From assembly GCF_009829325.1 (NCBI RefSeq), contig NZ_VUOS01000013.1:213759-277758 (forward strand): DNA of 64,000 nt, written 5' to 3'. Positions 55,935 to 64,000 of this stretch are shown here, piece after piece. The notes under the pieces were generated by a model. The model saw only the letters and a program-made list of their open reading frames with translations, was not told the origin of the DNA and made no database searches. Every line of letters starts with the position of its first letter. Position 1 is the stretch's first letter. This DNA comes from Nocardia sp. CY41 (GTDB taxonomy: Bacteria; Actinomycetota; Actinomycetes; Mycobacteriales; Mycobacteriaceae). A program made the translations under genes and the position numbers.

Positions 55935-56000
55935 TCAGCGGCACAGGCAGCAACAACCACCGAGCCGACACAGATCCACTGTGCGGCGTCGGGTGAGCAT
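55935..56000 (-). CDS. Polycysteine leader peptide (cysteine-responsive attenuator)
   Basis: A 21-codon ORF (ATG at 56000, TGA at 55935) encodes a peptide starting MLTRRRTVDL and ending CRLGGCCCLCR: five cysteines in the last eleven residues. Similar polycysteine upstream ORFs precede sulfur operons in mycobacteria, where stalling on cysteine codons during shortage relieves attenuation of downstream genes. Here the downstream genes are DUF4395, cysA and sseC. The stop lies 122 bp before the DUF4395 start, leaving room for a regulatory structure. Confidence 0.8.
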   Translation of the reverse strand: MLTRRRTVDLCRLGGCCCLCR

Positions 56001-56027
56001 CAGCTCGTGGTTGGAAAGCACGTCAGC

Positions 56028-56055
56028 AGTTTACCCAATTCGGCGGGGAAATTGG
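56028..56055 (-). promoter_or_regulatory. Candidate promoter and operator of the sulfur operon
   Basis: On the minus strand TAAACT (56033-56028) is a good -10 box about 28 nt before the leader-peptide ATG. Just upstream, CCAATT (56035-56040) and AATTGG (56050-56055) form a perfect 6-bp inverted repeat with a 9-bp spacer, placed between -10 and -35 where a repressor could act. Confidence 0.5.
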
Positions 56056-56099
56056 ACCCGGGGTGGATCACACCCGTCCAGGGGAGTTGTCATCGCAGC

Positions 56100-56543
56100 T
56101 CACGCCGCTGCGGTCAGCGGCTCGAGCGCGGAGTGCAGATCGGTGGCCTTGGGCACGCCGGAGATGCGGAACCGCTCCTTGCCCTCGACGTCGAAGACGA
56201 ACGTGGTGGGCAGCGAAAGGACGTTCAGTTCCCGCGCGAGCGCGGGCTCGGCGTCGATGTCCACCTCGATGTCCTGCGGCGGCTGCGGCGATCCCGCGAG
56301 CTGATCGGTGACGTTGGCAACCACCCGGCGAACGGCGTCGCACGGTCCGCACCAGTCGGCGGAGAAATGCAGGACCGCGGGCCCGGCGCCGGTCACGCCG
56401 ACGGACGCCAGCAGTTGCGCGCGAGCGGAGTCGGACAAGTCGATGCCGTCGGCCGCGCGGATCTTGCCGTCGCGCCGACGCAGCAGGACGCCCACCGCCA
56501 GCGCGGCGAGCAGGACCACTGCGAGGATGGTGAGTTGGATCAT
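56100..56543 (-). CDS. thiX: Thioredoxin family protein
   Basis: A 147-residue thioredoxin-fold protein with an N-terminal membrane anchor (residues 4-21) and the redox site WCGPC (Cys65, Cys68), followed by the cis-proline strand LNVLSLPTTFVFD. It probably faces outward and reduces or exchanges disulfides. Its start overlaps the lmeA stop by 4 bp. Its position matches Rv0816c. Confidence 0.88.
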   Translation of the reverse strand: MIQLTILAVVLLAALAVGVLLRRRDGKIRAADGIDLSDSARAQLLASVGVTGAGPAVLHFSADWCGPCDAVRRVVANVTDQLAGSPQPPQDIEVDIDAEPALARELNVLSLPTTFVFDVEGKERFRISGVPKATDLHSALEPLTAAA

Positions 56544-57340
56544 GGTCGCTGCAATCGGTCTAGGTCGATCGTGACGTTCAGGCCCTTGCCCTCCACGACG
56601 ATCTGACCGCCCTGGGCGGAGACCTTGGTGGGCCGGACACCGAACGGCAACTCCTTGGTGTCGATGGTACGGGTGAACCTGGCGAGGACCGCGGGCCGAT
56701 CGGCCTCGGTGATCACCGCCACAGGCATGGTCTCGGTGCCGGGCGGGCCGCGATAGAAGCCGGTCGCGACGATTTTCACCTGGTCGCCGTCGAGTGAAAG
56801 ATCGGCCTGCACGCTGACCTTTTCGCCGCCGTACTGCGCGCCCGGCGTCTCCGGCAGGGTGCCGGTGAGCACCAGCGCGCCGGTCGTGGTCATTCCTGAA
56901 CCGCCGGAGCCGCCGGTTCCGTCGGACTTGTCGGCAGGACGCGAATGCACCTGCAGGTCGGGGATGGCGAACAGCCTGCCGAGTTCGGTCGGCTCCACGC
57001 GCAACCGGCTGTCGACCCGCTCCACGGGGACCCCGCGCAGACTGCCGTCGACCAGTTCACCGACCGGCAGCCGCACCCCGGTCAGCGTCGCCTCCAGCGC
57101 GATCTCGCCGGGGATGTCCAGACGCTTCGCGCGCGCCCGGATCTCCACGTGGTCGTAGCGACCGTCCCAAGCCTGGCCGAGAAAGGGGAAACCGTTGATG
57201 GTGACCTCGGGATCCGCGGTGAGGTCGGCGCCGTCACGCAGCGCCCTGGACACGCGGTACTCCGAATAAGCCGCAGTACTGAAGTCGACGACCACGGCGA
57301 ACCCCGCCAGACACAGCAGGCCGATGATCAGCTTGCGCAT
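56540..57340 (-). CDS. lmeA: LmeA-type DUF2993 protein
   Basis: A 266-residue exported or membrane-anchored protein: an N-terminal hydrophobic segment (LIIGLLCLAGFAVVVDFSTAA), then an extended beta-rich DUF2993 domain (SRALRDGADLTADPEVTINGFPFLGQAWDGRYDHVEI). The family member in mycobacteria, LmeA (Rv0817c), supports mannan chain elongation of lipomannan. A glycine-rich insert (GGSGGSG) lies at about residue 149. GGGGGAGC precedes the ATG. It leads the unit with thiX. Confidence 0.85.
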   Translation of the reverse strand: MRKLIIGLLCLAGFAVVVDFSTAAYSEYRVSRALRDGADLTADPEVTINGFPFLGQAWDGRYDHVEIRARAKRLDIPGEIALEATLTGVRLPVGELVDGSLRGVPVERVDSRLRVEPTELGRLFAIPDLQVHSRPADKSDGTGGSGGSGMTTTGALVLTGTLPETPGAQYGGEKVSVQADLSLDGDQVKIVATGFYRGPPGTETMPVAVITEADRPAVLARFTRTIDTKELPFGVRPTKVSAQGGQIVVEGKGLNVTIDLDRLQRP

Positions 57341-57351
57341 GCTCCCCCGTC

Positions 57352-57456
57352 TCTCCGGGTCTCGGGCCGCGGCGGCCGGAAGCCGCGCGGCGCGCGTTCG
57401 GCTGCCGTGCCGGGCGCGCCGCCGGTGGCGGGCATGCCCGATACGTAACCCATGTA
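57352..57456 (-). repeat. Possible degenerate copy C of the dispersed repeat
   Basis: TCTCCGGGTCT (57352-57362) and GTAACCCATGTA (57445-57456) match the two conserved ends of copy B (52939-52949 and 53031-53042), 93 bp apart against 92 in copy B. The interior is not clearly related. It lies directly upstream of lmeA, so here the element would form part of a promoter or 5' leader. Confidence 0.3.
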
Positions 57457-57634
57457 CGCACCATATCGGTTGGCCGGAGCCGGGCACCGGAGTGTCCACC
57501 GGTGTGACGACGGACCCCGGAATGCGTGGTCATGCCTTGTTACGCGCTAATCTTGCATCCGATTACCTGTGATTAGCGACGCGGGCGCGGCGGCGCTGCC
57601 GCATCCGCGTGGCTACGAGATGGGAGGAGGGCCT

Positions 57635-58399
57635 GTGGAGCTGCTCCTGCTTACCTCCGACCCCAACCCCGAGTCGGTGTTGCCCTCGCTCGCCTTGCTC
57701 GCGCACAACGTGCGCCCGGCGCCCACCGAAGTGGCTTCGTTGCTCGAGGCAGGCAGCGCGGACGTCGCCCTGGTGGACGCGAGGACCGACTTGGCCGCGG
57801 CCCGCGGCCTGTGCCGCCTGCTGGGCAGTACCGGATCCTCGGTGCCGGTAGTCGCGGTGCTCACCGAGGGCGGCCTGGTCGCGGTGAACGCGGACTGGGG
57901 ACTCGACGACATCCTGCTGCCCGGCACCGGCCCCGCCGAGCTCGACGCCAGGCTGCGGCTGCTGGTCGGACGCAACGGCGGCGTGGCGAGCCCGGAGAAC
58001 ACCGGCAAGATCACGCTCGGCGAGCTGGTGATCGACGAGGGCACCTACACCGCACGATTGCGTGGCCGCCCGCTCGATCTCACCTACAAAGAATTCGAGC
58101 TGCTGAAGTATCTCGCGCAGCACGCGGGCCGCGTGTTCACCCGCGCCCAACTGCTGCAGGAGGTGTGGGGCTACGACTTCTTCGGCGGGACCCGCACCGT
58201 GGACGTGCACGTACGGCGGTTGCGCGCCAAGCTCGGCACTGAATACGAGTCGCTGATCGGCACCGTGCGCAACGTCGGTTACAAAGCCGTGCGCCCGTCG
58301 CGGGCGTCGGCCAAGGGCGAGCCGGTGAGCTTCCCGGACGACGACAACGAGGGCACCGACGATTCGCCGCTCACGCCGGTCAACGGCTCCGCCCAGTAA
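57635..58399 (+). CDS. glnR: Nitrogen response regulator GlnR
   Basis: A 254-residue OmpR-family regulator: an N-terminal receiver-like domain ([10 protein letters not shown] with Asp48) and a C-terminal winged helix ([35 protein letters not shown], then [14 protein letters not shown]). GlnR controls glutamine synthetase, ammonium transport and nitrite reduction in actinobacteria and works without a partner kinase. The GTG at 57635 is chosen for AGGAGG at 57625-57630. Context (lmeA, mshD) matches Rv0818. Confidence 0.93.
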   Translation: MELLLLTSDPNPESVLPSLALLAHNVRPAPTEVASLLEAGSADVALVDARTDLAAARGLCRLLGSTGSSVPVVAVLTEGGLVAVNADWGLDDILLPGTGPAELDARLRLLVGRNGGVASPENTGKITLGELVIDEGTYTARLRGRPLDLTYKEFELLKYLAQHAGRVFTRAQLLQEVWGYDFFGGTRTVDVHVRRLRAKLGTEYESLIGTVRNVGYKAVRPSRASAKGEPVSFPDDDNEGTDDSPLTPVNGSAQ

Positions 58400-58525
58400 C
58401 CCCCGGCGGACGGTGGCCGGCTCAGGCGGTGCTCGCACCGTTCCCGGCGGAAATGCCCACCGTCTCCACGACGTTGCCGACAGTGGATCCCGCGCGGGGT
58501 CCACCGGCTCGAGGAACGGAGGCCG

Positions 58526-59446
58526 ATGAGCGGCGCGACGACACAGTGGACCGACCGTCCCGACGCGGCCACGGTGCAGGCGATCACCGATCTGCTCGTG
58601 CGCGCGAGCGCGGCCGACGGCGTCGCCCCGGTCTCGGAACAAGCCGTGCTGTCGCTGACGTCGGGCGACCACACCGGAGCGCGCCACCTGCTCGCCTGGC
58701 GGGCCGGAGCGATCGCCGGTTACGCCAATCTCGTTCCGGAGCACGGCGAACACCCGGCGATGGCCGAGGTCGCCGTCGATCCGGTCCAGCGCGGGCACGG
58801 CGTGGGTACCGATCTGGTCACGGCAGTCCTGGCCGAGGGCGGGCCGGGCGCACGGGTCTGGGCGCACGGCGACCGGCCGGCGGCCAAGGCTGTCGCCGCC
58901 CGGCTCGGGCTGCGGACGGCGCGTGAGTTGTGGCAGATGCGGCGGTCTCTGGCAACTCCACCGCTACCCGAGCTCGTGGTCCCGGACGACCTCGTGTTGC
59001 GCACCTACGCCGGTCCCGCCGACGACGCGGAACTGTTGCGGGTGAACGGCGCCGCCTTCGCCTGGCATCCCGAGCAAGGCGGGTGGACCGAGCGCGACCT
59101 CGAAGTCCGTCGCGGTGAGTCGTGGTTCGATCCGGCGGGCCTGTTCCTGGCGTTCGACCCGGCGGCTCCCGATCGTCTGCTGGGATTCCACTGGACCAAG
59201 GTGCATCACGCGGAGAATCCGCCCGTCGGCGAGGTCTACGTGGTCGGCATCGATCCGGCCGCGCAGGGCCGGGGGCTCGGTCGACTGCTCACCCTGGCGG
59301 GGTTGCGGCACCTGCGCGACCGCGGGTTGGCCGAGGTGTTGCTCTACACCGAGGCCGACAATGTCGCCGCGGTGCGCACTTATACCCGTCTCGGATTCGC
59401 TCCGGCGCACGTCGACGTCGCCTATGCCGCGGCGGAGGCTGAATAG
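58526..59446 (+). CDS. mshD: Mycothiol synthase
   Basis: A 306-residue protein with two GNAT acetyltransferase domains. The C-terminal one keeps the acetyl-CoA loop (VVGIDPAAQGRGLGRLL); the N-terminal one has AVDPVQRGHGVGTDL. It acetylates Cys-GlcN-Ins, the last step of mycothiol synthesis, and so marks the host as an actinobacterium. GGAGG precedes the ATG. It lies between glnR and the pst operon. Confidence 0.95.
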   Translation: MSGATTQWTDRPDAATVQAITDLLVRASAADGVAPVSEQAVLSLTSGDHTGARHLLAWRAGAIAGYANLVPEHGEHPAMAEVAVDPVQRGHGVGTDLVTAVLAEGGPGARVWAHGDRPAAKAVAARLGLRTARELWQMRRSLATPPLPELVVPDDLVLRTYAGPADDAELLRVNGAAFAWHPEQGGWTERDLEVRRGESWFDPAGLFLAFDPAAPDRLLGFHWTKVHHAENPPVGEVYVVGIDPAAQGRGLGRLLTLAGLRHLRDRGLAEVLLYTEADNVAAVRTYTRLGFAPAHVDVAYAAAEAE

Positions 59447-59520
59447 CAGGCGGCAGAACGGATGCGCGCGAGTAAAACTGCGGCAAACGTCACATCCCCC
59501 CGCTGCAATCGCGCCGGGCT

Positions 59521-59542
59521 GTTCACTCTCCGTTCACTCAGG
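59521..59542 (+). promoter_or_regulatory. Pho box upstream of pstS
   Basis: GTTCACTCTCC and GTTCACTCAGG (59521-59531 and 59532-59542) are 11-bp direct repeats matching the GTTCAC-type PHO box bound by PhoP in Streptomyces. They lie about 146 bp upstream of the pstS start. A phosphate-sensing response regulator probably activates pstS here; its gene is not in the window. Confidence 0.7.
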
Positions 59543-59687
59543 TCGGTCCAACTGTCAACCACGTGACTTTAGGTTGTGTGAGGGCAGCACACTGCTGCCT
59601 GGTGCGCAAGTTCCCCGCGAACAGCACCACAGCACCCGTCCGGGCCGGTGAGGGACCGGACGAGTAGGACGCCATTCCGGAGGAATA

Positions 59688-60800
59688 GTGAATCTCAAGC
59701 GCAGCAGCGCCCTGGTTGGTGTGCTGGCCGTCGGCGCCATGACGCTGGCCGCCTGTGGCAGCGACGACAACACCTCTACCGACACGGGCAATGTGGCCAA
59801 GGTCGACGTCGCCTGCGGCGGCAAGAAGGCCCTCAAGGCCAGCGGTTCCTCCGCGCAGAAGAACGCGATGGAGCGCTTCATCGCCGCGTACGAGAAGAAC
59901 TGCGACGGCGCCACGCTCAACTACACCTCCAGCGGCTCGGGCGCAGGCGTGAGCGAATTCATCGGCGCCCAGACCGATTTCGGTGGCTCCGACTCGCCCC
60001 TGAGCGCGAAGAAGGACGAGCCGAAGAAGGCCGCCGACCGCTGCGCCTCGCCCGCGTGGAACCTGCCGACCGTGTTCGGCCCGGTCGCGATCACCTACAA
60101 CATCGACGGCGTGACCGATCTCGCGCTGGACGGCCCGACCGCCGCCAAGATCTTCAACGGCACCGTGACCACCTGGGACGCCCCGGAGATCAAGGCGCTG
60201 AACCCGAACGCCAAGTTGCCGTCCGAGCCGATCGCGGTGATCTTCCGCAGCGACGAGTCGGGCACCACCGACAACTTCCAGCTCTACCTGGATTCCGCCT
60301 CCGACGGCGCCTGGGGCAAGGGCGCGGGCAAGGCCTTCAACGGCGGCGTCGGCGCGGGCTCGAAGGGCAACGAGGGCACCTCGGCCGCGGTGAAGACCAC
60401 CAAGAACTCGATCACCTACAACGAGTGGTCCTTCGCGAAGGCGCAGAACCTGTCGATCGCTCGCATCATCACCTCGGCGAGCAAGGACCCGGTCACCCTG
60501 AGCGTCGCGTCGGCGGGCAAGGCGATCGAGTCCGCGAAGATCTCCGGCCAGGGCAACGACCTGATCATCGACACCTCCTCGTTCTACAAGCCGTCGGTCG
60601 CGGGCGCGTACCCGATCGTGATGCCGACCTACGAGGTCGTGTGCTCGAAGTACTCCGACGCCGACACGGCGAAGGCGGTCAAGGCCTTCCTCACCTCGGC
60701 GGTCACCAACGGCCAGCAGGGCTTGGACGAGGCCGGGTACATCCCGATCCCGGAGCAGTTCAAGACCAAGCTGACCACCGCCATCAACGCCATCTCCTGA
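59688..60800 (+). CDS. pstS: Phosphate-binding lipoprotein PstS
   Basis: A 370-residue high-affinity phosphate receptor. The signal peptide ends in the lipobox LAAC (TLAACGSDD). Phosphate-binding segments [21 protein letters not shown] and [12 protein letters not shown] are clear. CCGGAGGAATA precedes the GTG at 59688. It is the first gene of pstSCAB. Confidence 0.95.
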   Translation: MNLKRSSALVGVLAVGAMTLAACGSDDNTSTDTGNVAKVDVACGGKKALKASGSSAQKNAMERFIAAYEKNCDGATLNYTSSGSGAGVSEFIGAQTDFGGSDSPLSAKKDEPKKAADRCASPAWNLPTVFGPVAITYNIDGVTDLALDGPTAAKIFNGTVTTWDAPEIKALNPNAKLPSEPIAVIFRSDESGTTDNFQLYLDSASDGAWGKGAGKAFNGGVGAGSKGNEGTSAAVKTTKNSITYNEWSFAKAQNLSIARIITSASKDPVTLSVASAGKAIESAKISGQGNDLIIDTSSFYKPSVAGAYPIVMPTYEVVCSKYSDADTAKAVKAFLTSAVTNGQQGLDEAGYIPIPEQFKTKLTTAINAIS

Positions 60801-60813
60801 TAGCAGCCCCCAC

Positions 60814-61863
60814 ATGACCGTCCACGACGAGGTTGCCGCCGCAGGCCAGTCGGATTCGACCGGCCTGCGAGCAGGCGGAGATACTGCGCTCATGCCGAGC
60901 AAGCCGAGCACCGACCCGGCCACGAAGAGTGGTCGCCCGCACAGCCCGCGAGCGGAGATCGTCTTCCGCTCGCTGGCGACCGCAGCGGGTGCGATCATCG
61001 TCGCCGCCATCGCATTGATCGCGCTGTTCCTGCTCATCCGGGCGGTGCCGTCGGTGCTGGCGAACGAGTCGAACTTTTTCACCAGCACCGACTTCAACAC
61101 CTCGGACGCCAACCACCTCCGGTTCGGCATCCGGGATCTGTTCATGGTCACGGTGCTGAGTTCGATCTTCGCACTGATGCTCGCCGTTCCGGTCGGCATC
61201 GGCATCGCGCTGTTTCTGACGCACTACGCGCCGAAGACGCTGGCGCGGCCGTTCTCGGTGATCGTCGATCTGCTCGCGGCGGTGCCCTCGATCGTGTTCG
61301 GTCTGTGGGGAATCCTGGTGCTCGCTCCGCAATTGGAGCCGATCCAGGCCTTCCTGAACGACAACCTGGGATGGCTGTTCCTCTTCGCGGACGGCAACAT
61401 CCCGCTGGCCAGCGGCGGCACGATCTTCACCGCGGGCGTCGTGCTCGCGGTGATGATCCTGCCGATCATCACGTCGGTCAGCCGTGAGGTGTTCAACCTC
61501 ACCCCGCGAGCCCACATCGAGGCGGCACAGGCGCTCGGCGCCACGAAGTGGGAAGTCGTGCGGATGACGGTGCTGCCGTACGGCCGCAGCGGCATGATCG
61601 CCGGCGCCATGCTCGGCCTCGGACGCGCGCTCGGCGAGACGATCGCCGTGCTGATCGTGCTGAAGACGGCCGCCCAGCCGGGGCAGTGGTCGGTGTTCGA
61701 CGGCGGCTACACCTTCGCCTCCAAGATCGCCTCGGCCGCGGCGGAGTTCAGCGCCCCGCTGCCGACCGGCGCCTACATCGCGGCAGGCTTCGTGCTGTTC
61801 GCGCTGACCTTCGTCGTGAACGCGCTGGCTCGACTCGCCGCGGGCGGAAGGGTGAACGGGTGA
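60814..61863 (+). CDS. pstC: Phosphate ABC transporter permease PstC
   Basis: A 349-residue permease with six helices after a disordered N-terminus of about 50 residues. The EAA loop region [21 protein letters not shown] and [14 protein letters not shown] are typical. It forms the channel with PstA. It starts 13 bp after pstS and its stop overlaps the pstA start by one base. Confidence 0.95.
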   Translation: MTVHDEVAAAGQSDSTGLRAGGDTALMPSKPSTDPATKSGRPHSPRAEIVFRSLATAAGAIIVAAIALIALFLLIRAVPSVLANESNFFTSTDFNTSDANHLRFGIRDLFMVTVLSSIFALMLAVPVGIGIALFLTHYAPKTLARPFSVIVDLLAAVPSIVFGLWGILVLAPQLEPIQAFLNDNLGWLFLFADGNIPLASGGTIFTAGVVLAVMILPIITSVSREVFNLTPRAHIEAAQALGATKWEVVRMTVLPYGRSGMIAGAMLGLGRALGETIAVLIVLKTAAQPGQWSVFDGGYTFASKIASAAAEFSAPLPTGAYIAAGFVLFALTFVVNALARLAAGGRVNG

Positions 61864-62765
61864 TGACCTCCTCGACTCTGGACCGGCCGATCAAGCCGCC
61901 CACCTTCCGAGATGTGAGCTTGTCGCGCAAGGTGCGCAACAACGTCGCGACCGGCCTGGTCTGGCTGGCGTTCGGCGTCGCGCTCGTGCCGCTGGCCTGG
62001 GTCCTGCTCATGGTGATCAGCAAGGGCTTCAGCGCGGTGGTCCGGGCGGACTGGTGGCAGAACTCGCTGAAGGGCGTGCTGCCCAATCAGGTCGCGGGCG
62101 GCGTCTACCACGCCATCTACGGCACCATCGTGCAGTCGCTGGTCGCGACGGTGATCGCCGTTCCGCTCGGCATCATGGCGGCGGTGTACCTGGTCGAGTA
62201 CGGCCGCGGCGTGCTGGCCAAGACCACGACCTTCATGGTCGACATCCTGGCCGGCGTGCCGTCGATCGTCGCCGCGCTGTTCATCTTCGCGCTGTGGATC
62301 GCGACGCTCGGCTTCCCGCAGAGCTCTTTCGCGGTGTCACTGGCATTGGTGCTGCTGATGCTGCCGGTGGTCGTCCGCAGCACCGAGGAAATGCTCAAAC
62401 TGGTGCCCGACGAACTGCGCGAGGCGTCCTACGCGCTCGGTATCCCGAAGTGGAAGACCATCGTGCGGATCGTGGTGCCGACCGCGCTGCCCGGCATGAT
62501 CAGCGGCATCCTGCTCGCCATCGCCAGGGTGATGGGCGAGACCGCTCCCGTGCTGGTGCTCGTCGGCTACAGCAAGTCGATCAACACGAACATCTTCGAC
62601 GGCAACATGGCGTCGCTGCCGCTGTTGATCTACCAGGAACTGGCCAACCCCGAAGCTGCCGGACGCGAGCGGGTGTGGGGCGCGGCTTTGACCCTCATCA
62701 TCATCATCGCCCTCCTGTACCTGGCGGCTGCGGTCCTCAACCGCCTGCTCACCCGGAACCGATAG
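61863..62765 (+). CDS. pstA: Phosphate ABC transporter permease PstA
   Basis: A 300-residue partner permease with six helices; LVPDELREASYALGIPKWKTIVRIVVP is the EAA loop and ARVMGETAPVLVLVG is conserved. The ATG at 61863 shares a base with the pstC stop (TGATG). 21 bp separate it from pstB. Confidence 0.95.
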   Translation: MTSSTLDRPIKPPTFRDVSLSRKVRNNVATGLVWLAFGVALVPLAWVLLMVISKGFSAVVRADWWQNSLKGVLPNQVAGGVYHAIYGTIVQSLVATVIAVPLGIMAAVYLVEYGRGVLAKTTTFMVDILAGVPSIVAALFIFALWIATLGFPQSSFAVSLALVLLMLPVVVRSTEEMLKLVPDELREASYALGIPKWKTIVRIVVPTALPGMISGILLAIARVMGETAPVLVLVGYSKSINTNIFDGNMASLPLLIYQELANPEAAGRERVWGAALTLIIIIALLYLAAAVLNRLLTRNR

Positions 62766-62786
62766 AAGCGGAACGGATTACCGAAA

Positions 62787-63563
62787 ATGGCCAAGCGGAT
62801 CGACGTCAAAGATCTGAACATCTACTACGGCAAGTTCCATGCCGTGTCCGATGTCTCGCTGACCGTGCTGCCGCGCAGCGTGACCGCCTTCATCGGTCCC
62901 TCGGGCTGTGGCAAGTCCACCGTGCTGCGTTCGCTCAACCGCATGCACGAGGTAACCCCGAACGCCAGGGTCGAGGGCGCGGTCCTGCTGGACGGCGAGG
63001 ACATCTACGGCACCCAGGTCGACCCGGTGGGCGTGCGCCGCACGATCGGCATGGTCTTCCAGCGGCCGAACCCGTTCCCCACCATGTCGATCAAGGACAA
63101 CGTCGTCGCGGGCCTGAAGCTGCAGGGCGTGCGCAACAAGAAGGAACTCGACGAGGTCGCCGAGCGATCGTTGCGCGGCGCCAATCTGTGGAACGAGGTC
63201 AAGGACCGCTTGGACAAGCCGGGCGGTGGCCTCTCCGGTGGCCAGCAGCAGCGTCTGTGCATCGCGCGCGCCATCGCCGTGTCGCCCGACGTGCTGCTGA
63301 TGGACGAGCCGTGTTCGGCGCTGGACCCGATCTCCACCCTGGCGATCGAGGACCTGATCACCGAACTGAAGAAGGATTTCACCATCGTCATCGTCACCCA
63401 CAACATGCAGCAGGCCGCGCGCGTGAGTGACCAGACCGGCTTCTTCAACCTGGAGGCCCAGGGCAAGCCGGGCAAGCTGATCGAGATCGATGACACCGAG
63501 AAGATCTTCTCCAACCCGTCGCAGAAGGCCACGGAGGACTACATCTCCGGTCGCTTCGGCTGA
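62787..63563 (+). CDS. pstB: Phosphate ABC transporter ATPase PstB
   Basis: A 258-residue ATPase. Walker [11 protein letters not shown]-loop [13 protein letters not shown], signature LSGGQQQR, Walker [14 protein letters not shown] and switch VTHNMQQA are all present. It powers phosphate import. The phoU gene usually found nearby is not seen before the IS element at the right edge. Confidence 0.96.
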   Translation: MAKRIDVKDLNIYYGKFHAVSDVSLTVLPRSVTAFIGPSGCGKSTVLRSLNRMHEVTPNARVEGAVLLDGEDIYGTQVDPVGVRRTIGMVFQRPNPFPTMSIKDNVVAGLKLQGVRNKKELDEVAERSLRGANLWNEVKDRLDKPGGGLSGGQQQRLCIARAIAVSPDVLLMDEPCSALDPISTLAIEDLITELKKDFTIVIVTHNMQQAARVSDQTGFFNLEAQGKPGKLIEIDDTEKIFSNPSQKATEDYISGRFG

Positions 63564-63602
63564 GAACGTTTCGGGGAGTCGGTGCTGTAATGGCTCCTCC
63601 TG

Positions 63603-63629
63603 CTTTCGCCGTTGCGGCAACGCCGAAGG
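63603..63629. terminator. Stem-loop after pstB
   Basis: CTTTCGCCGTTG (63603-63614) and CAACGCCGAAGG (63618-63629) pair at 11 of 12 positions (one G-T pair) around a CGG loop, 40 bp after the pstB stop. It is a plausible terminator without a T-run. The rest of the gap to 63763 is unannotated and probably includes the right end of the IS element. Confidence 0.4.
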
Positions 63630-63763
63630 CAGCGGTGCCGGCGTGCCGGGTTCACGACTTCCGCGCGTTTTCTGCGGGGCCCGTGGTTGTTCAGTCTGCT
63701 GCTGATCCGTATTTCTCTTGCATGGCTTGGCCGTGTTGTTTGGCCATGTGGTAAGAGCGCCTA

Positions 63764-64000
63764 TCAGGTTCGGTTGCGGAGTCTTCGCCAGCAGATGAGG
63801 GCGGCGGCGAGGTCGAGGAATCCTTGGTGGATGTCGGTGCGTCGTTCCCAGCGGGTGGCCAGGCGGCGGTACTGGTGTAGCAGGGCCAGGGATTGTTCGA
63901 CGATCCATCGCCCTGTCACCTTGTCGCGGGTGCCGCGGCGCGGGATGTGCCCGGTGATACGACGTTGCCGCAGGTCGGCATACACGCGCGGATAGTCGTA
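63764..64000 (-). CDS. IS5-type transposase, C-terminal part
   Basis: The last 78 codons of a transposase whose start lies beyond the right window edge. The segment GRWIVEQSLALLHQYRRLATRWERRTD followed by FLDLAAALICWRRL is the classical C-terminus of IS5-family DDE transposases, including the catalytic glutamate region. The visible part has no frameshift. The terminal inverted repeat could not be defined because the other end is missing. Confidence 0.85.
   Translation of the reverse strand, partial: YDYPRVYADLRQRRITGHIPRRGTRDKVTGRWIVEQSLALLHQYRRLATRWERRTDIHQGFLDLAAALICWRRLRNRT

Noticed and set aside
55842..56606. 254-codon plus-strand frame across the sulfur-operon promoter
   Set aside because: It is antisense to thiX and the polycysteine leader and has no recognisable domain.

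Overview
The window is about 64 kb of very GC-rich, densely coding actinobacterial DNA. Mycothiol synthase (mshD), LmeA, LGFP-repeat wall proteins, an actinobacterial-type GlnR and a purine-gene order that follows the purD-purB-purSQ-purL-purF-purM neighbourhood of Mycobacterium point to a mycolic-acid-containing member of the Mycobacteriales, most likely Nocardia. Assignment to Nocardia is inference from gene content; no rRNA or species marker is present. I see no tRNA, rRNA or CRISPR array and no prophage.

Layout. 0-7.8 kb: a wall amidase with LGFP repeats, a HIT protein, a PH-domain protein, purD, an M23 peptidase, a class I aminotransferase and a TetR regulator. 7.8-18.5 kb: purB, a second HIT protein, a divergent old-yellow-enzyme/MerR pair, an S9 oligopeptidase, a DUF2334 protein, glutamate decarboxylase, an M20 peptidase and an MBL-fold hydrolase. 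18.5-34.7 kb: purSQ, an AmiC-like sensor/MarR pair, an M18 aminopeptidase, a GT87 mannosyltransferase, purL, membrane proteins, a serine hydrolase, an SCP-like protein, a YhgE/Pip exporter and purF. 35-41.7 kb: a dppABCD-type peptide importer and purM. 41.8-46.2 kb: DUF3073, asparaginase-MOSC, ygfZ and pabC. 46.3-52.7 kb: cydABDC. 52.7-57.4 kb: a structured non-coding segment, then a minus-strand sulfur block (lmeA, thioredoxin, polycysteine leader peptide, DUF4395, cysA rhodanese, sseC, a 31-residue membrane peptide, nitrobindin-like protein). 57.6-63.6 kb: glnR, mshD and pstSCAB. The right edge holds the 3' end of an IS5-type transposase.

The purine genes are scattered as single genes or pairs rather than one operon. 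They supply most of the path from PRPP to AMP (purF, D, S/Q/L, M, B). The cyd block makes and assembles cytochrome bd. The glnR and pst genes handle nitrogen and phosphate.

The most interesting signals are non-coding or tiny. (1) A 21-codon minus-strand ORF ending in a run of cysteines sits upstream of the sulfur genes, as in cysteine-responsive attenuation. (2) After cydC a promoter, a near-perfect Shine-Dalgarno, a 12-codon ORF and a very compact three-way-junction RNA with a GAAA loop have no obvious target gene. (3) A roughly 135-bp non-coding repeat occurs near 2.4 kb and, inverted, near 53.0 kb, with a possible third weak copy near 57.4 kb. (4) A MerR-type promoter with a 19-bp spacer drives the old yellow enzyme. 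(5) At least fifteen genes carry a TANNNT hexamer 6-7 nt before the start codon, the signature of leaderless transcripts.
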